Part shown: positions 45,214 to 57,375 of the stretch, in pieces
Numbering within the stretch: the first letter of the stretch is position 1
Layout of the letters: each line of letters begins with the position of its first letter
From: Vombatus ursinus
Lineage: Eukaryota > Chordata > Mammalia > Diprotodontia > Vombatidae
Length of the DNA: 64,000 nucleotides
Assembly (NCBI RefSeq): GCF_900497805.2
Contig: NW_020954557.1
Coordinates: 40,104,780 to 40,168,779, forward strand
Direction: 5' to 3'
Notes under the pieces: model-generated
Told to the model about the DNA's origin: nothing
The model's database searches: none
The model's input: only the letters and a program-made list of their open reading frames with translations
Made by a program: the position numbers and the translations under genes

Positions 45214-45487
45214 GAGGCTAATTCTTTTTATCTCACCCAAGTTAGAAGTAAAGCAGCCATTCCCAGGTTAGATTCCATCCTCCTTCCCATAACTGGCATA
45301 GAATCTCTTGACCTGCTCTGTTTCCAACCTGGGCTGGTTTGCTCTTCCTTACACAATCTACTTCCCTACTCCCTCCACCATGTTGGTGCCAGACAGTGTG
45401 GACATCTGATTGAATTTAGAACTCAAGACATCTACTAACCTCAGCTTCCCCAGTGGCAGGGATTACAGATGTACCACAACACATGGC
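45214..45487 (-). pseudogene. 7SL (SRP) RNA retropseudogene, near full length
   Basis: The plus strand is the reverse complement of 7SL RNA along almost its whole length. The S domain is clear: CTTGACCTGCTCTGTTTCC, AACCTGGGCTGGTTTG and, further right, CACCATGTTGGTGCCAGA, GTGTGGACATCTGATTG. The 5' Alu domain lies at the right end: CTCAGCTTCCCCAGTGGCAG, GGATTACAGATGTACCAC. Because the S domain is present, this is a copy of the signal-recognition-particle RNA, not an Alu-like SINE. It is diverged, with small deletions (274 against about 300 nt). A target duplication is not obvious. It is a pseudogene. Confidence 0.9.
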
Positions 45488-45504
45488 AGTTTTTTTTTAT
45501 GTTT

Positions 45505-45885
45505 AAAGAATTAATATCTCTATTCAAATCATTCTCCAATCTATATTGTTACTTCTTGCCTCTCCCTAGGCCTCTCGTTCTATGTTTCCAAAAGCCTGTT
45601 GGAACTTTTCACCTAAAAGTCCTTCTATCACCTCAAAATTTATGTCTAAAACTGAGCTCATGTCTTCTAAATCTCCCTTTTCATCTCTCTCTTTTTAACA
45701 TGATACCATCATCTTCCCAGTTACTTAGGTTCATAATTTTGAAGTTGGCTTTGACTCTTCCCTTTCCTTGACCTCTCCATATCCAATCACTGGCTAAATT
45801 TTGTTCTTACCTCAGCAAAACATACATCACAACTGCCATCCCTCTCCATTTCTGTGGCCAATGCACTTCTAGACTTCCAGACTTG
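45505..45885 (+). repeat. L2 LINE fragment, sense
   Basis: TTCTAAATCTCCC, GAAGTTGGCTTTGACTCTTC, CATATCCAATCACTGGCTAA and TGTCTAAAACTGAGCTCATG follow the L2 RT text. The 100-codon frame 45469-45771 runs through it by chance. Confidence 0.75.
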
Positions 45886-46109
45886 GTGAGATAGGGGGAA
45901 AAAGAAATAAGTAATGCTATAGACTATATATGCTAAGTATTAATATTACTATTTATAATTTAATGCTGTATTACTTCGTTAAGTTAATTATACTGATCAA
46001 AAAGCTTATATCCTCTAAGAAGCCTTTCTTGATTAATCCTAACCTCTTCTGATCAGTCCTCTATTATGTGTACTCTTCACATTTACAAACATATTTCCTA
46101 CTATGTTTT

Positions 46110-46817
46110 CACTCAATCAACAAGCATTTATTAACTGCCAGATACTTTGGTAGACTCTGGGGATATAAATACAATGAGTGAAATAATCCCTACTAGCAAG
46201 GAACTCACACTCTAATGGGGAAGACAATAATTATGTGTATGCACATATACATATACAAACATACATATTATACATACAAATAAGTACATATGCATACAGA
46301 TACCTACAAATATATATTTATTCTGTACATAACTATACATGCAAGTATCTATATACATATGCTTGTATATATAGGTATGTATAAGATAAGAAGAATTAAC
46401 ACAAAATTGTACTTTGTACAAAATAAAAAGACAGTTTGGGAGGGAGGACACTGTTACTTGAAGCAATCAGTTAAGAATCTATGTATAAGTTATACTTGAG
46501 CTTCCTCTTGGATGAAGAGTGGAATTCTATTGAAGCAGATTTAAGGTGAGAGTTTCAGGCATGAGGGATGGCAAATGCAAAGGAATGGAGATGACAGATG
46601 CAATGCTATGTGTGAGGAACAGAGGAAAGGCCAGTTTATCTGGATCACAGAGTAATATTCAATGAGGCTAGAATAATGGGGATTGCCTGCAAGGAGCTTT
46701 GAAAGCTAGACAGGAGATTTTCCATTTTATCCTAAAAGGCAATAGGCAGCCACTTGAGCTGATTGAGTAAAGAAATGACATGGCTAAATCTGCACTTAAT
46801 GAATATTACTTTGGCAG

Positions 46818-46851
<34 letters not shown>

Positions 46852-47185
46852 ACATATGTGTATACACCCATATGCATATCTATATCATATATGGCATGAA
46901 CTAAGGTGGTAGCTGTGTCAGTAGAAAGGGTCAGATGAGAGAGATATTGTGGTGGCAGAAATGGCAAGATTTGGCTTAGAAATGTGGGGTGAGGGAGACT
47001 GAAGATGTGAGGAGAATACCATGATTTTAAACCCAGGAGATTGGAAGATTAAGGGTGCCTTCAACATAAACAGGGAAGTTTAGAAGAGGGGTGGGTTTTG
47101 GGGAAAAGAATGTGTTCTTTTTTGGACATGTTGAATTTGAGATGTTTTTGATAAAACTGATTTGAATGTCCAGTAGCCAAGTATG
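46110..47185 (-). repeat. L2 LINE, long antisense copy
   Basis: The 3' tail at the left (CAATCAACAAGCATTTATTA), then GGAACTCACACTCTAATGGG, CAGGCATGAGGGATGGCAAA, CTTTGAAAGCTAGACAGGAG, GGTGGTAGCTGTGTCAGTAG, AATGGCAAGATTTGGCTTAG and TTTTTTGGACATGTTGAATT: over a kilobase in antisense L2 order. Simple repeats interrupt it at 46230-46385 (ACATAT-rich) and 46822-46850 (GTGT). Confidence 0.88.
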
Positions 47186-47189
47186 TTTA

Positions 47190-48300
47190 TTCAGACATAA
47201 TCAGTTCTTTCTCTGGGGATGGACAGCATTCTTCATCATACATCCTTCAGCTTCCTTGGATCATTGTATTTCTGAGAGTAGCTAAGTCATTCACAAGCGG
47301 TCATCTCACAATATTGCTGTTACTTTGTATACAGTACATTTCACTTTGCATTAGCCCATTGAAGTCTTTCCAGGTTTTTCTGAGAGTATTCTGCTCATCA
47401 TTTCTTATAGCACCATAGTATTCCATCAAAATCACATACCACAACTTGTACAGCCATTCCCCAACTGATGGGTATCCCCTCAGTTTCTAATTCTTTGCCC
47501 CCAGAAAAGAGCTGCTATAAATATTTTTGTACATATAGGTCCTTTTCCTTTTATTTTAAAAAAATCTCCTTTGGAATACGAACCTAGTAGTGGTATTGCT
47601 AGGTCAAAGGGTATGCATGGTTTTATAGCCCTTTGGGCATAGTTTCAAATAGCTCTGCAGAATGGTTGAATCAGTTCATAACTCCACCAACAGTGCCTTA
47701 ATGTCTCATTTTCCTACATCCCCTCCAGCATGTCATTTACCTTTTCTGTCTTATTAGCCGATCTAATAGGTATGAGGTAGTACCTCAGAATTGTTTTAAT
47801 TTGCATTTTTCCAATCAATAATGAATTAGAGTATTTTTTCATATGGCTATAGATAGCTTTGATTACTTCAACTGAAAACTGATCATATCTTTTGCTCATT
47901 TATCAATTGGGGTATGGCTCTCATTTTTATAAATTTGACTCAGCTCTCTCTATGTTAGAGAAATGAGACCTTTATCAGAGAAATTTGCTTCAAAATTTTT
48001 TTCACAATTACTATTGCTAACTGTATTTGCCTCCATCCTATCCCTCCCCGCCGTTTATTCTATTTTCTCTCTCCTTTCACCTTGTCCCTCCACAAAAGTG
48101 TTTTTCTTCTGACTACCCCAATATGCCCCCTCTTCTATCACCCCCTTCCTTTTCTTATCCCTTTCCACTCCTGATTTCCTGTAGGGTAAGATAGATTTCT
48201 ATTCCCAATTGTGTGAGTATGTTATTCCTTCTTTGAGCCAATTTGGATGAGAGTAAGGTTACATCACTCCCTTCTGAAGGTTGGTACCAGGCAGAGCATA
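47190..48300 (-). mobile_element. Internally deleted (half-L1-like) L1
   Basis: 3'-UTR and ORF2 C-terminal text (CAGTTCTTTCTCTGGGGATG, CACCATAGTATTCCATCA, GGTATTGCTAGGTCAAAGGG, GAGACCTTTATCAGAGAAAT) joins near 48000 directly to spacer text (CTAACTGTATTTGCCTCCAT, GTAGGGTAAGATAGATTTCT, CAATTTGGATGAGAGTAAGG) that in full L1 lies between ORF1 and ORF2. Most of ORF2 (endonuclease and RT) is missing. Either a private deletion or membership of a half-L1 (HAL1-like) family would explain it. Confidence 0.75.
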
Positions 48301-48354
48301 TTGTGAATGCTGTAAGGGACTGGATCTTCATTGCTAGCCCTCCCTTTACAAACA

Positions 48355-48460
48355 GAATGTTAGAGACAGACATCTCTTAGTCCATTCCCCTCATTTTACA
48401 GATGGGGAAACAGAGGCCAAATAAGTAAGGTACCTTACTTGAAGTCATGTTCATTTCATG
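48355..48460 (-). repeat. MIR-type fragment, antisense
   Basis: TAGTCCATTCCCCTCATTTT, ACAGATGGGGAAACAGAGGC. Confidence 0.7.
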
Positions 48461-48688
48461 TGTTAGTTATCCAAATTTTAAATAGATTTATTTATTAATA
48501 AGTTTTAAAATATTCTAGCTAGGAAGAATTTTAGTATTGGAATTCTTGAAGAAAAATTCAGAATAGAATTTATACATGAGAGATAAATGAAAATTACATA
48601 GTAGAAACCAGTAAAAACTTTATATATCACATAGTCTTTCAATTCAACAATAATTAGTCTTTTTCCAAAAGTCATTAAATTAAGAATA

Positions 48689-48713
48689 CACACACACACA
48701 CACACACACACAC
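48689..48713. repeat. (CA)n microsatellite
   Basis: About twelve CA units. Confidence 0.95.
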
Positions 48714-48889
48714 TGTACTTTCAGTAGAGAAAGAGAAAGAAATGGTGTGCAATCTTCCTCTATTTTTTAGAACAAGGAAGTCTTTAGTTGATTGGAATTC
48801 ATAGTACTTTTTCATAGTAGGGAAGTCCAAATTAGCTAGCTGTTGGTATTCCATTTCTTCAATACAGATACCAAGATTATTGTGATGAT

Positions 48890-49490
48890 ATCTTTTCATT
48901 TTTTACAATAAGTTTTGATATAAACAGCCATCAACAAAACCAGTCAAATAAACATATGAAATAAAGGACAAAATCCTATCCTAAACCCTTAGCCAGAACC
49001 AGAGGAATTAACAAATATGCAAAGAAAATTGTCTTGTGACCCTCTCTGGCTCTGCCCCAAATTCTACCCTTTGACTTTGGTTCCTTTTCTCCCTCCCTCC
49101 TTCTTTTCTTCCTAATACAGGTGTAGTCAATGTGTATCCAGTTCTGGTTCTGATAACTTGCTTTAAATTACTTTATATAGATTTTCCACATTTCCTTGTA
49201 TGTTTCTTATTTATGATTTTTAATAGTACCATAATATTCTCTTACTATACTATCATTTACTCAGCCATGCTACAATTGTTGGACATTTAGGCTATTTTCA
49301 ATGTTATTGCTCTAACAGCCATGATTTTTTTTTAATAGCTAGGACCTCCCCCTCCCTTTTAATACTGTTTTTAGGATACCCCTAGCAATGCAATTGTTTG
49401 GTTGAAAAGTATATTTCATTTTGTGCCTCACTGATTATTGCCAAATCGCTATCTAAAATGTTTGCAAATGACTTTTATTGGTCTTTTATG
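48890..49490 (-). repeat. Old L1 3' end, antisense
   Basis: TGTATCCAGTTCTGGTTCTG, TTTAATAGTACCATAATATT, CTCAGCCATGCTACAATTGT and GCAATTGTTTGGTTGAAAAG parallel the L1 ORF2 C-terminus in order, but are more worn. Confidence 0.65.
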
Positions 49491-52400
49491 GCTTGCTTTT
49501 TTCTCTGAAAGACAAAATCATTTTTCCTTTTGGTCCTGTCTGGAATTTTTGAGTACTTTTCCTCTTTCTCTTGCTTAAACCTGACATTTTCCTATTATAA
49601 GTTTGGCTTTCTATACAATACTTGAATCTGATATAATATGAGAATGTGACTTTGAAAACAGCAGATAAACTGCTTGGATAATGGGAGCTAGTATTTGAAT
49701 TTTAATTTAGGCTTAATTATTTTGTTTTAGACAATGACTTAAAAGGTAGTCACCCAGGGCTGCTGAAGAGGGCCTAGAGGAAAGGAATATTCTTGTACTG
49801 TACATATAATAAAAAATGTCACTTGCTAATCTTTCTATAGCCATGGCAGTAGTTGGGACCATAAAATTAAAGTGCATTAATGAAAGCTAATTGAAAATTA
49901 ATGCTCTACTACTCCAGGGAAGAGATGGGATTTATATGATAGTTTCACATGTTGTATTCTTAGCAATTCTCTAACCATCAGAGCATGGCATAATGTATCA
50001 AAATGATACATAGGTTAATGAGGTGGTAAAGTATCATAACAAAAATCTTATTTTAATTTTAAAATAGCCACCCAACTTAAAATTGTCATTTTTGTGCTTT
50101 CTTTCTGCTTCCTTCAACCTGATAACCAGTTTACTCTTCCTTTCAAGATCAATCTTCTCTGGCAGATAGAACCTTAAGATGATTGTCCAAGTGTTAGCAA
50201 CTAAAGATGAACTTCACAAATGCCAGTTTACCCACTACATGAGCATTTTAAGTTTTAAGTTAAAATCAATAAGCCTTTAGAATTATTTTTCCTCCCTCCT
50301 CACAGAGTAAGTCTTGTATTATTTTAATTCTTCATCCAATGGGATATTCTTCCAGAGTTTCATAGATATGTTTTTTGATTTACTATTTAGGGCTTTGGGG
50401 GAAAAGAATCCCCATTGCATGTAATACAGATTTATAATGCTCAAGTAGTTTTTTTATGATCATATCTATTATTTTTATCTTCTTTATGAGATCCCAAATA
50501 TTTATTATAACTTATTGCATCCATGGGTCACATAAAATAGAGTCCTTAATTTCATAGAAATTTGGAGATATTAAGAAACCAGTATATGAGAAATCCCACT
50601 GAATCATTTCCTTCTTGTCTAGTATAATTTTGTTATTTGAGTGATTGGGAAGCTAAAGAATTTTGAAAAGAAATTCTTCATTTTTATCATTGCTGCTCCA
50701 GTTAATTTACATTATTTCCTGTATTGTCAATCTTTCTGTAAAATCCCATCTTTTTGGTCCTTCATCATTTCCCCCCAAGTATTAGTGCTGGACCCTAAAC
50801 CAAAGAAAAGTACAAGCCAACTTTCTTTGTGATGTCTCTTGGAAAGTTTAGTCACTATTAAAAACTAACCTGTTGTTTCAGGATTCTGTTGACAATTATT
50901 CTAGGTGTATTAAACAAATTCTTTCTTCATGTTTTCTAAGGCAAGCTAAGTGTCACTGTCAGCCTCATTTTGAAGTACTTTAGCTTTTGTAGATTTTTCC
51001 AGTTTTCCCCTATATAGCAATATATTTTTATTATAGCTTCAGCTGAATTTTTTCAGGCAAAATATGTTAAAGACTATTTCTGTAATCACAATCTTGTTTT
51101 CAGAAGGGTTTCAATATGGAAAATTTTGATGGACTAAGACATTTAAAATATTTTTCCTTAGGAGTATTTTCACTCTTAGGTGAAGAAGCAAGAGCTTGGC
51201 ATAGAAGCTCCAGTTTGTGGCTTTTTTTTTTTGGAGCTATTAGAAAAATAATAAAAATAAGCTAAAGTTCAGGATTCTCAAATCCATTATGTTACTTGTG
51301 CTAAGGCAGTATGTTAATAATCAATTGGGAAATGGGGAGAAGTATGTTGAAAGTGATGCCAAATAGGTAAATTTGAAAAAAAAGCAGTACATTTTTGAAT
51401 GATATTTTTAAACACTGGATTTAAGTTTTAGTCTATTTACAATGAAATAATTTTTGCTCCTGATAAATTTGACTACCAATTAGTTTTTTCTCTTTTTTTT
51501 GGTTCCCTCCTCTGACTTTGCCAGTATACACAACTATAAGAAACTTAGTAAAAACAAAATGTGATGGGTTAAAAGGAATCTGGGAACAGGAAAGGGAGCA
51601 GACTGTTTAACTGAGGAGATCCATTATGTATAAGGGAACCCAAGATTTAATGCAAGCAGCAGCACATAAAGTTGTCTACTCCCTTACAGAAATACGAGCA
51701 TACAAGCAGCTTGTGTGACATCTGAGCATTAGCAAATGAAATACACGTATACAACATTTCTTCTATTTCTGCCTGGGTCTTTTCTTTTCTTTAAGTCTTA
51801 TTCATATTATCAGTATCCCTGGCAATTGTGAGTAAGGGGAATTTTAAGACAGGAAAGTAAGGCTGAATAATGTATTTGAATGATAGAGTAGAAAGAATAA
51901 AAGCTATGTTCCTTTATTATTAACAACCCATCAACGAAATGTCTCTAATTCTTCCTAGATAACTCTCACTGGAACTTACACTCAAGCCTTGATCTTGTAA
52001 AGCTCTCCATCCTCTCTCCAATCCGTACCCCGCCCCATTATTCCCCACCCTCCCCCTTCTCAATCTCCCCGAGGGGGAAAAAAAAAACCTTTTGGCTTAA
52101 ATTGAGTTTGGCTATTTCAAAGCTGGTATTTGCAACCTCAGGGGGAAAAAAAAGAGCTTTTCATTAATCCATGATTTTGGAAACAGTCACTTTAACCCAC
52201 AACCACGTACAAATACAAAAATCCTAATGGGACTATTTTCTTACTAAGCCTGTAACAGTTTACATTCACCTAATGGCCTGGGGTTATGAGCAAACTACTC
52301 AATTAGAGAATTTAGGCTGGTTGCCCACATATTTTAGTGCAAATTATCCCTTCACTAATGCAGAACCCCCTATATAAAACGCCTGACCAGTATTTCCTGT

Positions 52401-53130
52401 AAAAAAAAAATTATTCCCTAAATTCCCACCTTAAAAACACTAAGAATTTCTCTTTTTGCTAGTGCAAAGATTTTATAGAGAATATTTGTTTTTGCATCAC
52501 ATACCTTACTGTTGATCCTTTTGCTGGCATGTGTTTTGACCTTAACTGTCAAAGTAGCTAAGAAATTATAATATAAAATGCTTCTAAATAATGTATTTCT
52601 TTTAAAGGTAACATTCATTTTCCCTTTTGCTACCGCTAGATAAAGAGATGAATTTAGAGGTGTAGTATTCTTGCCAATTCTTTGATAACAGATCTTCTGC
52701 TTGGGGGGTTAACTGAATTTCATGGTTCTCCTTAACACTTACTATTTCTTCTTATGCTTCTTTCATTTAAAAGGGGGGGGTCGGTGCTTCCAATCTATAA
52801 ACACCCATTAAAAGTTCTCCACCCTTTTATACTAGGCTGCTGGTCTTAATTGTCTGCAGATGGGTGGATCACTTCATTCTCTTTTCAAAGGTAAAGATTT
52901 GCAAAACATAAACTAACTTAATAAGAGTTCCAAATCATGAATCTCAACTTCTATATAAAGGCCTGGGTGAATGGAGAGAATCCTGTAACAGAAGCTACAT
53001 TTTCTTAGTAAAATCTTTATCTACTTGAAAGATGAAGGTGTATGCCATTATCACTTAAATTAAATTGCATTAAAAGCAACACTTTATTAAAGTTAAACAA
53101 CACAATGACATAAAGGTATTTAAAAATTAA
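49491..53130. other. Repeat-poor block, first part
   Basis: About 3.6 kb in which I recognise no interspersed repeat, against near wall-to-wall repeats elsewhere. AT-rich segments such as TTAAAGTGCATTAATGAAAG followed by CTAATTGAAAATTAATGC (about 49869-49905) and 52150-52420 (GCTTTTCATTAATCCATGAT, AATGGCCTGGGGTTATGAG, CCCTATATAAAACGCCTGAC) look like unique and possibly conserved non-coding DNA. The TATATAAAA near 52370 resembles a TATA box, but nothing else marks a promoter. No coding frame stands out. Confidence 0.45.
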
Positions 53131-53268
53131 AAGCACCGGCCCTGAAGTCAGGAGGACCTGAGTTCAAATCTGGCCTCAGACCAAACACTTGACACTTACT
53201 AGCTGTGTGACCCTGGGCAAGTCACTTAACCCCAATTGCCTATAAAAAAAACCAAAAAACCAAAAAAG
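53131..53268 (+). repeat. tRNA-derived SINE (WSINE/SINE1-like), 5'-truncated
   Basis: GCACCGGCCCTGAAGTCAGG, AAATCTGGCCTCAGACCAAA, TTACTAGCTGTGTGACCCTG and CTTAACCCCAATTGCC with an A-rich tail. It looks little diverged, and is the only clear repeat in the 49.5-55.2 kb block. Confidence 0.95.
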
Positions 53269-55264
53269 AATTAAATGAAAAATAACCTTGGGGAAAAAAA
53301 CCAAAAAAATGTATACATGCAAAATATTTTTCTTACAGTGGGCCGATGAATGATAAATTACCTTTCCAGTTAATTGTCCATACTATATGTAAAAACATTG
53401 CTGTATGAAGTAGAGGTAAAGTAATACAATTAGATTCAATTAAATTCACAAGACATTTCTTAAGTGTCTACTATGTGTAAGACATATAATATGAAATCTG
53501 AAAATGCTACTCCAGTATTTTCTTTGCTTATTTTACTATGATTCATTCTGGTAAACTTTTAAATTTCATTGAGAATAAAATCTGTTATACTATTTAATTA
53601 GAACTGAAAACTGAGCAAAGCTAGCTGTTTTTGGCCCTGTAGAGCTCCGACTTATCTTGCCTAAGGGATCTCAGACGATACTGTTTTCTTCCATCCTTCT
53701 TTCACTAGTACTTCTCCCTTGGTCTTGCTTTTCATTAGCCCACCCTGCTGGCTGACCACTCCTCATCCATAAATTAAATGGGAGAAAAATACAAAAGTGT
53801 GCTACTTTATCTCAGAAAATCGAGCCCATCATTGACTAAATTTAGTTTGACTTCTGCTCGTCTACACTCAAGCCTTCCAATTTGTATTACAAAGGTCTGC
53901 TAGAATACCTGGGCTCCAAACACAGTTTGAAACTTTCACCTTTTAGTGGTTTAAGGAGAATGAATCTACATTGCTTTGAGCAATTTTATTTAACTTGATT
54001 TTGAGCCTCATAATCTGTACCCAGTAGTCGAATCAAAGTTTGAACATTTAACAAACATAGCTCCTTCCACCTTTTCTCTATATGTAATGCACAATTTATT
54101 TTATTTTAACAAGGGGAATCATGTTTTCCCCAAACCCTTGTTTTAATTTGTACAGATTGCACTGGAGAAAAGTCACTATGTGTAGCCAACTTTGAAGTTG
54201 ATATTTTCTTTTGCTTTATTTTTACTTAATGTCACTGTATGTGAGCAGAAGAGAAGCAGGGATTATGCACCTAAAGATAAACAAAAACAATTTCAGTTAC
54301 TGTCCTTTAGCTTGCAAAATACAAATTTACAAGCTCTCAACAAAACTTAACTTTTAAAAGTGGTTTGAATATTTTTTATCTTGTTTGAGTAAAATAAGCT
54401 GATGCTTTTACATGTGGATCTTATTATGTGGATTGCTGCATAAGCTTGCTATTTAACATGATCATATGAATTACGAACTGTGATTTTATTCCTTTTATAA
54501 TCTTTGTAGTTCTTGCCATTTACTTTTACATGTCTATGTCTGGCATTATGCAGCTTTGAAACTATGCCAAAAATATTTATTGTCCTATTTCTGGCATTCT
54601 ACTACTACTTGGCTTAGTTTGGCTTCTAAGCTGGGCAAAGCTTATTAGGAGATCTAGCTCTTAGCATTTGGTTGGAAATAATCGTATGTAATTTTAGCAG
54701 CACTCAGAAACAACTTTTTTTATGCTATGAAATATCCATGAAAAAAAAAAAATCCCATTTTCAATTATCTTTCAAATTCTGAGTAGTCCAGAATGAAGTC
54801 TAACAAATAAATCATGAAAATGAAACAGAAAAAACCAAACCAAAATAAGACATATCAGAAAGGAAAAATTAACCCAATGTAATACATTTGTATAATATTT
54901 GTCTGCAAGATATATGTAAACTCTTGCACTAAAATTAAATTCCTAGAGGGCTGAGATTGATATCTTTCTATTAGTATCTAGCACTCTGTCAGTGATCATA
55001 GTAAATTAAAACAATATGATCTCATATTAATAAAATATATTAATAATTATTTTTAAGAATATATTTTCAGTTTGGTGAGTGAAAATCTTTAGTTTTATAA
55101 GGATAGTCACTTCCTATACCAAAGTTTGTTTCTAACTACACATCACCATAGTGTTTTCATAATACTCAGTGAATAGTTCTGTGCTTTACACATAACAATT
55201 GCTCAGGAATTTTTATATATACATTGAATGTATTTTAGATATATTTGCATACAATCTATTTCTA
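53269..55264. other. Repeat-poor block, second part
   Basis: About 2 kb of AT-rich DNA. Apart from a possible short L2 scrap near 53455-53490 (TTAAGTGTCTACTATGTGTA), no repeat or gene is recognised. Confidence 0.45.
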
Positions 55265-55480
55265 GAGTTCAAATCCTGCCTCAGACACTAGCTGTGAGAG
55301 TTTGGCCAACTCACTTAATCTCTGTCTGCTTCAGTTTCTTCGACTGTAAAACAGGTATAATTATAGCACCTACCTCCCAGGATTGTTTTGAGGATATATT
55401 GAGATAATATAGTTCGCAAAGTACTTTGCAAACCTTAAAGCACTACATAATGCCAGCTACAATAATTATCATTATTGTTG
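55265..55480 (+). repeat. MIR/THER CORE-SINE, 5'-truncated
   Basis: AGAGTTCAAATCCTGCCTCA, ACTCACTTAATCTCTGTCTG, GCACCTACCTCCCAGGATTG and AAGTACTTTGCAAACCTTAA. Confidence 0.9.
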
Positions 55481-55588
55481 TCTATCAAAGTCCTACTTAG
55501 ACTCCTCACTGTGGTTTGAGGGGATCCCTGAGCCCTTGAAAGATGTCAGTAGAGTACCAACTCTGGCAGGTTCTATCATACTAGAAAG

Positions 55589-55793
55589 CCTTAGAGCAGG
55601 GGTGGGGAACTCAAGGCCACATGTGGCCCTCTAGGTCCTCAATTGTGGCCCTTTGAATCCAAACTTCACAGAACAAATCCCCTTAATAAAAGGATTTGTT
55701 CTGTAAAACTTGGACTCAGTGAAAAGGCTGCACCCAGACCTAGAAGGCCACATGTGGCTTTGAGGCTGCAGGTTCACCACCCCAGGCTTAGAG
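55589..55793. mobile_element. Palindromic hAT-type MITE with 8-bp target duplication
   Basis: Element 55597-55785 (189 bp). The left end CAGGGGTGGGGAACTCAAGG mirrors the right end (reverse complement CTGGGGTGGTGAACCTG). The inner parts are also inverted: GGCCACATGTGGCCCTCTAG against CTAGAAGGCCACATGTGG, and CACAGAACAAATCCCCTT against AGGATTTGTTCTGTAAAA. The whole element can therefore fold into one long hairpin around AATAAA. The flanks CCTTAGAG (55589-55596) and GCTTAGAG (55786-55793) form an 8-bp duplication with one mismatch, typical of hAT. No coding capacity. Confidence 0.88.
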
Positions 55794-56719
55794 TACAGGC
55801 TCAGTGATGAACTTCCTGTCTGTTGTCCATAAATCAGCCTCGATAAATTTGGATAGGCTCATCATTAGTTTGGCTTCAGGGAGATGCATCATTTCGATCA
55901 TAGCAGGCTGAATCTGTGGCTTGACATGCAGGCTTACCTTTGTCATTGCTCAAGGTTCCCAGGGACTTATTTGCAAGCTCTTAGATGACTGACTTCCAGC
56001 CTTAGGCCATGATGCAAATTAAATTTGCTGAGGGCCTCAAAAATGACCACAAATAGTCTTCAGAAAAAAGACTATATCTACTTCTTGGGTTGGGAGGGAA
56101 CAGCTGTGGAGAAGACCACCGTTAGGACCCAGATGTCTTCCAATAACAGCAGTAGTGGTGCTGTCTCATCTAAGCTACACTACCTTAAAGACTACTCAGC
56201 TGATCACTGGCTAGAAAGAGGTCATGGGTATCAATCATCATTTAGTTTTCTGTCTAAGATTTAGGGAAGAGAAGCACAGGAAGAAGAGAGTAAGTGCCCT
56301 AGTTTACGTACATACTAAAAATCAAAGAATTGTTTCTACATTATGATCACTGTTGTTGCACATATATTAAGAGTTTCGGTTTCCTTTTAGGATTTAGCAT
56401 CCCAAAGCCTCACTGGTGGCCAATTTAATAGCATGAGCCACTATGTTAAGACATGGGTATAGATACAAAGCCAGAGGAAAGAGGTCACTAAGAAGTATAA
56501 GGAAAGTCAGAAGAGGTCCGATAAGATGACAAAAAAAAAAGAATCATAGGAAGAGGATTATTAGATTGGAAGGGGATGAGGAAAGGGAATGGGTGGCACA
56601 GAGAAATTTGAGGTCTTGGAACCAACTGATCTGTTGCAATTATAGTATTATGTTTTCAGTAATAATATCAGGCTTAAAACCTTGTTATTGGATTTGCTCT
56701 TTTTCCTCTTCCCTATACT
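55794..56719. other. Unassigned DNA
   Basis: No repeat recognised. A 79-codon frame at 56025-56264 (SSNNSSSGAVSSK) has no known domain and I do not call it a gene. Confidence 0.4.
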
Positions 56720-57210
56720 AGGAAATTACAAGTCCAATTCCCATACTATTGCTTATCCTCTTCCTTACTTGCTACATCTAATAAAGTGCTATAACCTACT
56801 GTAAGGTGCTATTTTCCTCTAAAAAAAAAACCAAACAAACCCAAACTCTTAAATGCATCTCCTTTTTATTCACATTGCTACTACCTTAGTTCAGATTCTT
56901 ATTATCTCTTATCTGGATTATTGTGAGAACTTCCTAATTGGTCTCCATACCTCCAGTTTCTGTCCCCTCTAATCTATTTTTCATACAACTGCCAATATAA
57001 TGGATCCAATGTATGAGTCTGACCCTGTCATTCCCCAGCTCAAGTACCATCAGTATCTCCCTACTGCCAATATGATAAATTATACATTTCTTTAGTCTGG
57101 CATTTAAGGTCAACCACAACCTGGCTTCAATCAAAATTTCCAACTTTATCTTATCCTATTCTCCTTCATGTACTCTATTCCAGCCAAAGTGAATTATCAA
57201 TTAGTCTAAT
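56720..57210 (+). repeat. L2 LINE fragment, sense
   Basis: TCTTATCTGGATTATTGTGA, CCTAATTGGTCTCCATACCT, GTCTGACCCTGTCATTCCCC and CATTTAAGGTCAACCACAAC. Confidence 0.85.
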
Positions 57211-57211
57211 T

Positions 57212-57375
57212 ACTCAACAAGCATTTATTAACCACCTACCATATACCAGGCACTGTGCTACGTTGTGATGATACAAAGATACAAATGAAACAAAACTTGC
57301 CTTCAAGGTATTTATATTCTATTAAGGAGGGGATAATATGTACATATAAAAAGCTGTACACAGTAGCTTGAGAAT
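57212..57375 (-). repeat. L2 LINE 3' tail, antisense
   Basis: ACTCAACAAGCATTTATTAA, ATATACCAGGCACTGTGCTA, then CCTTCAAGGTATTTATATTC. It lies right against a sense L2. Confidence 0.85.

Noticed and set aside
45400-45490. Alu-like text (CAGTGGCAGGGATTACAGATG)
   Set aside because: The neighbouring S-domain sequence shows a 7SL RNA pseudogene; Alu is absent from marsupials.
52365-52385. TATATAAAAC as a promoter
   Set aside because: A TATA-like word alone in AT-rich DNA, with no downstream gene or CpG island.
56025-56264. 79-codon plus-strand frame with SSNNSSSG
   Set aside because: No domain or exon context; isolated.
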